From Acidobacteriota bacterium (GTDB lineage Bacteria > Acidobacteriota > Terriglobia > Terriglobales > Acidobacteriaceae): a DNA stretch of 64,000 nt. Where the stretch lies: NCBI GenBank assembly GCA_003225175.1, contig QIBA01000040.1:62001-126000 (forward strand), read 5' to 3'. The notes beneath the pieces are model-generated. The model searched no databases. It saw only the letters and a program-made list of their open reading frames with translations, and had not been told where the DNA came from. The position numbers and the translations under genes were made by a program. Below are positions 34,603-41,809 of the stretch, in pieces (position 1 is the stretch's first letter; each line of letters opens with the position of its first letter).

Positions 34603-35706
34603 ATGGCAGCACAAGTGCTCAATAGAGACCGTCGCCACTTCGAAAAAAGCACAGTTACCATGAGCGAAAGCAATTCCTCTGCATATGCGAACGGAGTTTT
34701 GAGCCGGCAGGAGATGTCATCCGTGCCGAGCGAGGCAGTGCTCTTTGGCTCATCGCTTCGCATGCAAGCAATCCGCTCGACATTGTCGACTGTGGCGCTG
34801 AGCAATGTTCCGGTTCTGATTCATGGAGAGAGCGGCACAGGTAAGGAGTTGCTTGCTCGGCAAATCCACCGGCTCTCAGCTGTGTCGTCCGAGCGTTTCG
34901 TGAAAGTGAACTGTCCGGCAATTCCAGGAACGCTGTTCGAGAGCGAACTATTCGGTTACGAGAAGGGGGCATTCACCGGAGCGGTGGCGAGAAAGCCAGG
35001 TCGCGTCGCGCTCGCCGATGGGGGAACGCTATTTTTGGACGAGATCGGCGAGCTCGAAGCAGGATTGCAAGCGAAGCTGCTTCAGTTCCTGCAGGATGGC
35101 AAGTATTGTCCCATTGGAGGCCAGGAAGAAAAGACGGCCGATGTCCGGTTAATGTGCGCCACCAATCGCAAGTTGGAGGAAGAGATCACGACTGGCAAAT
35201 TCCGCCAGGATCTCTTCTACCGGATCAACGTTGTGAACCTCCATGTGCCGCCCTTACGCGAGCGCAAAGTTGATATTCCCGTTTTGGTTAAGTACTTCAT
35301 CGACGCTTTCAACTCAGAATTCAATTGTCGCGCGAAAGTTCTTTCAGACGGGCTGATGAGCGCGCTTCAGGCCTATCACTGGCCGGGAAATCTGCGTCAG
35401 CTTGAAAACGTAATGAAGCGCTACGTAATCCTCGGCAGCGAACATGCTGTGTGCTCTGAAATAGAGCAGAAACGGCCGGCCACACAACGGTTCGCCACCA
35501 TTCCGGACATACCGCCCGGGGGCACGATTTCGCTCAAAAAGGTTACCCGGGAGATGGTGCGTGACTTTGAGCTGCAAGTTATAACCAAAATGCTGGAAGC
35601 GCACAGTTGGAATGGTGTGCGCACGGCGCGTGCATTGAATATCAGCTATCGAGCGTTCTTATACAAAGTGAAGGAGTTGCGGCTAAGTTCGCCGTCGCTT
35701 CAATAA
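34603..35706 (+). CDS. Sigma-54-dependent transcriptional activator without receiver domain
   Basis: A 367-residue bacterial enhancer-binding protein. The AAA+ domain (about 50-285) has Walker A GESGTGKE, the sigma-54-contacting GAFTGA loop in ELFGYEKGAFTGAV, Walker B GGTLFLDEIGEL, and the sensor/arginine-finger region ending LRERKVDIPVL. A Fis-type helix-turn-helix lies at the C-terminus (about 325-365: WNGVRTARALNISYRAFLYK). Only about 45 residues precede the AAA+ domain, so the receiver domain of PrsR-type exosortase-locus regulators is missing; control may be by expression level or a partner. ATG 34660 is an alternative start. It is divergent from the exosortase and directly upstream of the EPS operon. 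It probably activates the sigma-54-like promoters listed here (inference). Confidence 0.92.
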   Translation: MAAQVLNRDRRHFEKSTVTMSESNSSAYANGVLSRQEMSSVPSEAVLFGSSLRMQAIRSTLSTVALSNVPVLIHGESGTGKELLARQIHRLSAVSSERFVKVNCPAIPGTLFESELFGYEKGAFTGAVARKPGRVALADGGTLFLDEIGELEAGLQAKLLQFLQDGKYCPIGGQEEKTADVRLMCATNRKLEEEITTGKFRQDLFYRINVVNLHVPPLRERKVDIPVLVKYFIDAFNSEFNCRAKVLSDGLMSALQAYHWPGNLRQLENVMKRYVILGSEHAVCSEIEQKRPATQRFATIPDIPPGGTISLKKVTREMVRDFELQVITKMLEAHSWNGVRTARALNISYRAFLYKVKELRLSSPSLQ

Positions 35707-35721
35707 GCCGAACAAGTTAGA

Positions 35722-35734
35722 GGTAGCGGCTTTT
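35722..35734 (+). promoter_or_regulatory. ops-like element in EPS operon leader
   Basis: GGTAGCGGCTTTT resembles the E. coli ops pause/recruitment element (GGCGGTAGCGTGCTTTTTT), sharing GGTAGCG and GCTTTT with one base deleted between them. It lies 85 bp ahead of a NusG/RfaH-like antiterminator gene, where such an element would act in cis on the EPS operon. Only a short match, so tentative; the same GGTAGCG also occurs in the D-arm of the tRNA here. Confidence 0.4.
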
Positions 35735-35818
35735 AAGGATTTGTGCGGTTCTTCGGGAAGTCGGGCTGGCAGTTGAGATTACTTTAGGGTCACGGAGTGT
35801 GACTCAGAGGGCGAAGCT

Positions 35819-36403
35819 ATGTCAACCAATCCATCGACCTACAACCCGGCCATCGCAGAGTCCCCGGCTGGATCCTTATTGTGGTACGCAGTTCATACTC
35901 GCTCTCGGCATGAGAAAAAAATCGCATCGGAGTTGGAGCGGAAGGGAATTCCCGTTCTACTTCCTCTGTATGAACAATCGCGCCAGTGGTCGGACCGCCG
36001 CATGATCATACAGGTGCCCCTGTTTTCCTGTTACGTGTTCGTCCAGATACCCTTGTCCATTCAGAAGCGGGTCGATGTGCTGCAAACCGCCGGCGTCTTA
36101 AGGTTTGTTGGTGGAAATGATCTGGGAGTCTCGATTCCGGAACGGGAAATCGAGAACATTCAGTTGCTATTGGAACGAAAGCTGGCATTTGCTCCCCACC
36201 CGTTTTTGGAAGTCGGACAGAGAGTGCGCATCCGAGGAGGAGCGTTGGACGGAATCGAAGGGCTGCTTAGCCGCTTTGCCGGAAGCAATCGCCTAGTGCT
36301 TTCGGTGCAAACCATACAGCGCTCTCTTTCCGTGACAGTGGACGGCTATGATGTCGAGCCGCTCGAGAGCCGACGCACTCCTCTTGAATCCAGCGTCAAT
36401 TAG
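35819..36403 (+). CDS. NusG/RfaH-like specialised antiterminator (UpxY type)
   Basis: 194 residues. The N-terminal NGN domain (about 20-115) has the family opening LWYAVHTRSRHEKKIASEL, the aromatic-rich PLFSCYVFVQI and the region FVGGNDLGVSIPEREIENI. A KOW motif follows (about 140-175: VGQRVRIRGGALDGIEGLL). Paralogues such as RfaH, UpxY and LoaP ride on RNA polymerase and allow long polysaccharide operons to be read through. It is the first gene of the EPS run, with 112 bp of leader that includes an ops-like element, exactly the usual context. ATG 35819 has GAGGGCGAAG upstream. The general housekeeping nusG would sit with rpl genes, so this is a paralogue. Confidence 0.9.
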   Translation: MSTNPSTYNPAIAESPAGSLLWYAVHTRSRHEKKIASELERKGIPVLLPLYEQSRQWSDRRMIIQVPLFSCYVFVQIPLSIQKRVDVLQTAGVLRFVGGNDLGVSIPEREIENIQLLLERKLAFAPHPFLEVGQRVRIRGGALDGIEGLLSRFAGSNRLVLSVQTIQRSLSVTVDGYDVEPLESRRTPLESSVN

Positions 36404-36441
36404 GCGAGTTCTCCGCAATCGTGTTTAAAAGGCAGGGCTCC

Positions 36442-37047
36442 ATGAAAGTACTACAGCTACTCACCATGTTGAGTTTGGTATGCGCAGCCACGCTTCATGC
36501 GCAGGAATTTGCAGCGTCCTCGGCGACTGAGGTTCCAAAGGCTGTCGCGGCAGTGCATGCCGACGAATACATTATTGGAAGCGATGACATCCTTGCAGTC
36601 AACATCTGGAAAGAGCCGGAACTCTCGCGGACTGTTCCCGTCAGGCCCGACGGAAAAATCACGCTTCCGCTTATAGGCGAGGTACAAGCTAGTGGCCTTA
36701 CGCCGAAAAAGCTGCAGGACAGTCTTGCTCTTGGCCTCAAGGCATACGTGACAAACCCGGAAGTCACGGTGATCGTTCAGGAAGTAAAGAGTCTCAAATA
36801 CAACATCGTGGGAGAAATTACTCGTCCGGGCTCCTATCTGCTGACCGAGCCGACGACAGTGTTGAGCGCGATTGCTGTTGCTGGTGGTCTTCGCGATTTT
36901 GCCAAGGGAGGGCACATCTACGTGCTCCGGGCAAGCAAAGAGGGCGCCTATCTGAAACTACCTTTTGATTACAAGCAGGTGATTAAAGGGAAGAAGCTGT
37001 CACAAAATGTCGAGCTTCGCGCAGGGGATACAGTCGTCATTCCCTAA
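36442..37047 (+). CDS. Polysaccharide export protein (short Wza/EpsE-like, SLBB)
   Basis: 201 residues: signal peptide (about 1-20, ending ATLHA), polysaccharide-export domain (about 35-115: YIIGSDDILAVNIWKEPELS, VRPDGKITLPLIGEV) and one SLBB domain (about 120-200: YNIVGEITRPGSYLL). This is shorter than Wza (about 380) and lacks a lipobox and C-terminal helix. It therefore matches the compact periplasmic export proteins of exosortase-linked EPS loci and needs a separate outer-membrane pore, which the next gene may provide. ATG 36442 is chosen over an upstream GTG at 36421 because it starts at the signal peptide and is preceded by AGGCAGGG. Confidence 0.88.
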   Translation: MKVLQLLTMLSLVCAATLHAQEFAASSATEVPKAVAAVHADEYIIGSDDILAVNIWKEPELSRTVPVRPDGKITLPLIGEVQASGLTPKKLQDSLALGLKAYVTNPEVTVIVQEVKSLKYNIVGEITRPGSYLLTEPTTVLSAIAVAGGLRDFAKGGHIYVLRASKEGAYLKLPFDYKQVIKGKKLSQNVELRAGDTVVIP

Positions 37048-37064
37048 CGCTAGCGGAGTCTTTC

Positions 37065-38369
37065 ATGTTGAAGTACTTGCTTGCCTGGACCTTCATGGGA
37101 AGTGTCGCGTTGTTGGCTCAGCAGCCGATGCATCCCGCTGAACTCGGAGTCGGTCCCCTCACGCGGGATGCAGTCGCCAACAACACTTTGGATTATGGGC
37201 TAAACGTTTCTTCCACGTTCGACGATAACGCAGTGATAGCAGAAGGGTCGAACAGTGGACGTCAGACAAATGCCACCGTCTCCGTTCAACCGCAAATGCG
37301 GATTCTGCTCGATCGCACGCGGTGGAGCTCTGATTTGTACTACGGCCCAAGCTTCACCTACAGCAACAACATACATACTTATAACAATCACTCTCAGGCG
37401 GTCGGTGTAGACCTGCAATATCATTTCACGAGACGCCTCTCCGCACATTTTCGAAACGCGTTCTCGTACACTTCGAATCCGTTGGACGCAGTTCAAACTA
37501 GCGCTCAACTTCCCGGTCTGGGACTCGTGAATGGTCCAAATGCCTCGGTTCTGGGAGCTGATGTACGCAGTACGACCGAGCAACTTCAAGGCGACGTGGT
37601 TTATCTACTCGGGCCCCACACACTACTTGGAGGAAGTGCAACGCTGGCCGATTTGAAATATCAGCCCACGACAGCCACATTACTCCAATCATTTTCACAG
37701 GCGTCGCGCAGCTGGTCAGGAAATGCCTTCTATTCCCATCAGCTAACTCGGATGTACACCGTCTCCGTTCAGTACACGGCGCAAGACACAACGTCTGAAA
37801 TTCCGATTGGACGCTTTGTTTCGCTATCGCACCAAGTCCTCGGTTTTTTCAGTGTATCGTTCAAGCCTGGTGTGAATCTCTCGATATTCGGTGGTCCGGT
37901 GCGCTCGAACATGAGCGACGATCTCGTTCTTCCAGGACCAATATCATCTCGGGTTTCGAAATATACCCTTGCGGCAGGATCGAGCCTGAGCTGGCAAGGG
38001 GAGCATAGCGGCATCAGACTGACTTTTGTGCAGCGTCTGACGGATGCGGGTCTGGGCGGTGGTGCAGTCGTTCGCACGCAGACGACGAGCTTAGAGGCTC
38101 AGCGCCGGCTTTCTCGACGATCTGCGATGAGTTTGATGGCTAACTACGTTTCTAACAACCAATTCGATCCGCTCAGCGAGGTGCGGTTGTCAGATTCAGC
38201 GATCGCAGGAATCACTCTGTCGCGCTCGCTCTCTCCTCGATTTAGCCTGAGCTGTTCAGCGATCAGACAGCAGTTCATGGGGAGCGCACCTTTAGGATTG
38301 CTGCAGCGAAGTCATGACATTGCTTCGGTTTCCTTGTCCTATTCAATGAGACGGCCTATAGGCCGATGA
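37065..38369 (+). CDS. EPS-locus outer-membrane beta-barrel protein
   Basis: 434 residues with a signal peptide (about 1-19, SVALLAQQ) and then alternating amphipathic strands with many aromatic girdles (LYYGPSFTYSNNIHTYNN, VSVQYTAQDTTSEIPIG). It is consistent with a 16-18-strand outer-membrane barrel of the type found in exosortase/PEP-CTERM EPS loci (about 450 residues). It lies between export and chain-length genes, 17 bp after the former and overlapping the latter by ATGA at 38366. It is probably the outer-membrane conduit or an assembly factor for the polymer; no close family name can be given with confidence. Confidence 0.75.
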   Translation: MLKYLLAWTFMGSVALLAQQPMHPAELGVGPLTRDAVANNTLDYGLNVSSTFDDNAVIAEGSNSGRQTNATVSVQPQMRILLDRTRWSSDLYYGPSFTYSNNIHTYNNHSQAVGVDLQYHFTRRLSAHFRNAFSYTSNPLDAVQTSAQLPGLGLVNGPNASVLGADVRSTTEQLQGDVVYLLGPHTLLGGSATLADLKYQPTTATLLQSFSQASRSWSGNAFYSHQLTRMYTVSVQYTAQDTTSEIPIGRFVSLSHQVLGFFSVSFKPGVNLSIFGGPVRSNMSDDLVLPGPISSRVSKYTLAAGSSLSWQGEHSGIRLTFVQRLTDAGLGGGAVVRTQTTSLEAQRRLSRRSAMSLMANYVSNNQFDPLSEVRLSDSAIAGITLSRSLSPRFSLSCSAIRQQFMGSAPLGLLQRSHDIASVSLSYSMRRPIGR

Positions 38370-39976
38370 AAGTCAATCTGATGGACCAGATCGAGCAGAA
38401 TCCAATCACAATTCGGGGATGGTGGCTGCGCCTTTGCCATAGACGACGGTTGGTGGTGCTCTCTGTTTTCGTGAGTTGGGCGCTGTTTACCGCGGCTGCG
38501 TGGTTGATTCCGGCCAAATACCGGTCGGAGACTCTGATTCTGGTTGAACAGCAGAGAGTCCCGGAACACTATGTTGAGCCTAACGTTGCCATAGATATTC
38601 AACAAAGGCTTCAGAGCATGAGTGAGCAGATCTTGAGTCGCACGCGATTGATGGCTATCATTGATAAGCTTAATCTCTATAACTTGGATCACGGTCGTAC
38701 GGATACCGATAGCTTACTGGAAGCTATGCGGAAGGACATCAGCATTGAGCTTGTGAAGGCGGACGGAACTCGAGCCAACCAGGTAGCTGCCTTCAGAGTA
38801 TCCTATTCTGCAAATAGCCCAAGGATCGCGCAGCAAGTCACTGCCGAGCTTACCTCGCTCTTCATCGAAGAAAACCTACGCAATCGTCAGCAGATTTCTG
38901 AAGACACAACGACTTTCCTGGTAAGTGAGCTCGATGTCGCTCGGAAGAATCTTGATCTCCAGGAGCAGCGGCTTCGAGAATTTAAGAGTCGCTACGTGGG
39001 TCAGCTCCCAGAACAGACCGCCAGCAATCTGCAAATCCTGGGAGGACTTCAGGCAAGATTACAGGCGGCGACCGACGCCCTTCACCAAGCACAGCAGCAG
39101 AGACTCTATTTGGAATCGCTGCTAAATAACTATCGCGTCTTGAGTCCGCAGGCCTCTGCGCCTGGTAAAACGGCGGCTGCTACGCAAAGCGTCGAACTTG
39201 CCAGGCGGCTGGAACAGTTGCAGGCACAGCTGAACACACTCAGCGCTAACTACACGCCCTTGCATCCGGACATTGTCAAATTGAAAGAGGAAATCGCTGC
39301 TACTGAAAAACTAAAGGCAGCAGTGGACGCCGAGGCCGCCAGGAACAGCTCAGCGGAGAGCGTCGCAACATCGGTCAAGACTGCGCCGAGCGACCTGGGA
39401 CCAGCGATGCAAATCGAGAGCCAGCTCAAGGCGAATGAGTTCGAGCTCACAAATCGCAACGCAGAGATTAAGAACATTGAGCAGCAGATTGATGGCTATC
39501 AGCAACGGCTGAATCTGGCTCCCGCCCGAGAACAGGAATTAGCCGCAATCACTCGCGATCACGAACAATCTCGGACCAACTACGACTCACTGCTGGCCAA
39601 AAAGAACCAGTCGGAGATGGCTACAAACTTAGAGAGAAGACAGCAGGGCGAGCAGTTCCGAATGATCGATCCGCCCAGCTTGCCGCAAAAACCATATTTT
39701 CCCAAACGACTCGCGTTCAGTTTCGGCGGGCTTGCGGCTGGATTGATTTTCGGCCTCTCGCTTGTAGTGCTCTCGGAGGTAATTAACCCGCAGATATTTG
39801 GCGAGCAGGAATTGCGCGCCATTGTTGCGGCGCCGCTACTCGTCAGTGTTCCTTCGATGCAGTCTGCGAATGAGAAGCAGAAGAGAGTTCGGACTCGAAT
39901 AATCGAGAGTCTCGCTACCGCCGCAATGCTGTGTGTGGTGGCGGTGGTTACGCTGCTCGTTTACCACAAGAGCTAA
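38366..39976 (+). CDS. Polysaccharide chain-length/co-polymerase protein (Wzz/GumC-like)
   Basis: 536 residues. The N-terminal cytoplasmic segment and membrane helix (about 29-50) are followed by a long periplasmic alpha-helical coiled coil (about 170-450, with heptads such as LDLQEQRLREFKSRYVGQLP) and the C-terminal Pro-rich PSLPQKPYFPKRLAF before the second helix pair (about 440-475 and 512-533). It lacks a fused kinase domain; the kinase is encoded separately two genes downstream, as in exosortase-locus systems. In the inner membrane it sets polymer length and couples polymerase to export. Translationally coupled to the barrel gene (ATGA overlap). Confidence 0.9.
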   Translation: MKVNLMDQIEQNPITIRGWWLRLCHRRRLVVLSVFVSWALFTAAAWLIPAKYRSETLILVEQQRVPEHYVEPNVAIDIQQRLQSMSEQILSRTRLMAIIDKLNLYNLDHGRTDTDSLLEAMRKDISIELVKADGTRANQVAAFRVSYSANSPRIAQQVTAELTSLFIEENLRNRQQISEDTTTFLVSELDVARKNLDLQEQRLREFKSRYVGQLPEQTASNLQILGGLQARLQAATDALHQAQQQRLYLESLLNNYRVLSPQASAPGKTAAATQSVELARRLEQLQAQLNTLSANYTPLHPDIVKLKEEIAATEKLKAAVDAEAARNSSAESVATSVKTAPSDLGPAMQIESQLKANEFELTNRNAEIKNIEQQIDGYQQRLNLAPAREQELAAITRDHEQSRTNYDSLLAKKNQSEMATNLERRQQGEQFRMIDPPSLPQKPYFPKRLAFSFGGLAAGLIFGLSLVVLSEVINPQIFGEQELRAIVAAPLLVSVPSMQSANEKQKRVRTRIIESLATAAMLCVVAVVTLLVYHKS

Positions 39977-39980
39977 TCGT

Positions 39981-40913
39981 ATGTACAAAACCTTCTATGG
40001 TTTCTCGCGAAACCCATTTGAGATCACGCCTGATCCCGCCTTCTTTTATGGCACTTCTCACCACAACGAAGCGCTGGCCAGCTTATATCACGGGATCGAT
40101 CGTCGAAAGGGGTTCATTGTAGTAACCGGGGAGGTGGGCACGGGAAAGACGCTCCTTGTTCGATGTCTGTTTCGCACTCTTCGATGGCGGAAGATCTCGT
40201 TCGCATATGTCTTCAATCCCCTCCTGTCGGTGATGGAGTTTCTCCAATACTCTGCGAATGATATGGGTATACCTGCTGTTTCAAAGACGAAGGGCGAGTT
40301 ATTGGGCCAATTTAATCGATTCTTGATCTCCCAGTTCAGGCAGAAGTCGACTGCTGTGTTGATCGTCGATGAAGCACAACTCCTAACTTGGGAACTGCTC
40401 GAAGAGATTCGACTGTTGACAAATTTGGAGACGGAACAACAAAAGCTCTTGCAAATTATTCTTGTTGGCCAACCAGAGTTGGACAAAAAGCTTGAATGCC
40501 AGGAGCTCAGACAGCTGAAACAGAGAGTTGCCTTACGCTGCCGGTTGGAACCACTTTCACGCGAGGAGACCCATAAGTACATTGCATTGCGGCTTTGGCA
40601 AGCTGGAGCAAAAGAGCGCTGTCGGCAGATCTTTCCGGAGAATACATGTGAACTTATTTATTGTTACTCAGGCGGAATTCCGAGATTGATAAATGCAATT
40701 TGCGAGTCAGCACTCGTGGCGAGCTTCGCCCTACAGAACCATACCGTACCACCTGAGCTGATTGATGAAGCTGCAGCCGAGTTCTGCCTCACTCCATCGC
40801 ACTCTGTAAGCACGATCAAACGCCACGAGCCGGCGAATCTGCGATGTCTCGAGCTGCCGAAGCCGTTTAATCAGTCTTCCAGCGCAGCAAGAAAAGACCA
40901 ACACAACTCATGA
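39981..40913 (+). CDS. Exosortase-locus AAA ATPase (ExeA-like)
   Basis: 310 residues opening MYKTFYGFSRNPFEITPDPA, the hallmark of ExeA/GspA-type ATPases and the PEP-CTERM-locus ATPase family (TIGR03015 type). Walker A is GEVGTGKT at 50-57 and Walker B is in AVLIVDEAQ (about 130). Arg-rich sensor segments follow (LKQRVALRCRLEPLS), then a C-terminal winged region (GGIPRLINAICESAL). The start at 39981 is 4 bp after the previous stop; an earlier in-frame ATG would overlap and is unlike the family. It probably energises or regulates EPS assembly; the biochemical role is undefined. Its end overlaps the kinase start (ATGA). Confidence 0.9.
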   Translation: MYKTFYGFSRNPFEITPDPAFFYGTSHHNEALASLYHGIDRRKGFIVVTGEVGTGKTLLVRCLFRTLRWRKISFAYVFNPLLSVMEFLQYSANDMGIPAVSKTKGELLGQFNRFLISQFRQKSTAVLIVDEAQLLTWELLEEIRLLTNLETEQQKLLQIILVGQPELDKKLECQELRQLKQRVALRCRLEPLSREETHKYIALRLWQAGAKERCRQIFPENTCELIYCYSGGIPRLINAICESALVASFALQNHTVPPELIDEAAAEFCLTPSHSVSTIKRHEPANLRCLELPKPFNQSSSAARKDQHNS

Positions 40914-41767
40914 GTCGCATTTTCGAGGCTTTGCAACAGGCTAATATCGAATTGGCTGGAACCGCTGCCGAGCCTGCTGAATCACCGGAAGGGCTGTCTG
41001 CATTCGTAGCCGCGCTGTCAGGCGATCTCGCGGCATTAGAGGAGGCTCCCACATTTGAGATTCCCGAATGTTTAGAGGTGCGCCTCATTGCATGGAAGGA
41101 GCCGCACTCTCTAGCGGCTGAGAGGCTGCGGGGACTGGCCGCTCGTTTGCGATACGCGCAGCAACGTCGCGCGCTGAAGAGGATCTTGATCACCAGCGCT
41201 GTACGTGGAGACGGTAAGAGCACGATCAGCCTCAATTTGGCGATTACTCTTGCCATGCAGGGGGAAAAAACTCTTCTGATAGATGGAGATCTACATCGGC
41301 CGTCCTTGGCTTCCATTTTGAGAATTGATGGGCAGCGTGGTTTTGCTAATGCCAGCGAAAGATCCGACTCGGTTACAAATTGCGTGCAACGGGCGGAGCG
41401 GTTGCCTCTCTGGATTTGCCCGGCAGGAACAGCACAAGATCAACCCTTGACACTCCTGCAATCACCTCACACTGCAGAAGTGCTAAAGCAATTGCAAGGA
41501 TGGTTTACCTGGATTGTGATCGATTCTCCCCCGCTGGCTCCTCTTTCCGACGCTAGTGTGTGGGCTCGATTGTGCGACGGCTTTGTCCTCATCGCAAGGG
41601 AAGCTGCGACTCCAAAAAGAGCGCTGCTGAAGGGCATCGAAAGTCTCGAGAAATCTAAGATCCTTGCACTACTTATGAATGATTCCAATCCTGAAGAGGA
41701 AAAGTACTACCGCGATTACTACAAGCAATCTTCTGGTGCGGCAGTCCCTGTCACATCGAGGCTATAA
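40910..41767 (+). CDS. CpsD/BY-kinase-like tyrosine autokinase
   Basis: 285 residues. It starts MSRIFEALQQAN, the exosortase-locus tyrosine-kinase opening (TIGR03018 type). Walker A is VRGDGKST (about 98-105), Walker A' is LLIDGDLHRP (122-131) and Walker B is in WIVIDSPPLAP. The C-terminal tyrosine cluster YYRDYYKQ is the likely autophosphorylation tail. BY-kinases cycle phosphorylation to drive oligomerisation of the chain-length protein, encoded two genes upstream. It overlaps the ATPase gene by four bases, so the two are translationally coupled. Confidence 0.9.
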   Translation: MSRIFEALQQANIELAGTAAEPAESPEGLSAFVAALSGDLAALEEAPTFEIPECLEVRLIAWKEPHSLAAERLRGLAARLRYAQQRRALKRILITSAVRGDGKSTISLNLAITLAMQGEKTLLIDGDLHRPSLASILRIDGQRGFANASERSDSVTNCVQRAERLPLWICPAGTAQDQPLTLLQSPHTAEVLKQLQGWFTWIVIDSPPLAPLSDASVWARLCDGFVLIAREAATPKRALLKGIESLEKSKILALLMNDSNPEEEKYYRDYYKQSSGAAVPVTSRL

Positions 41768-41809
41768 ATGAAGCAGTCTGAACTTGGATAGAGTAATTCC
41801 ATAACTTTC

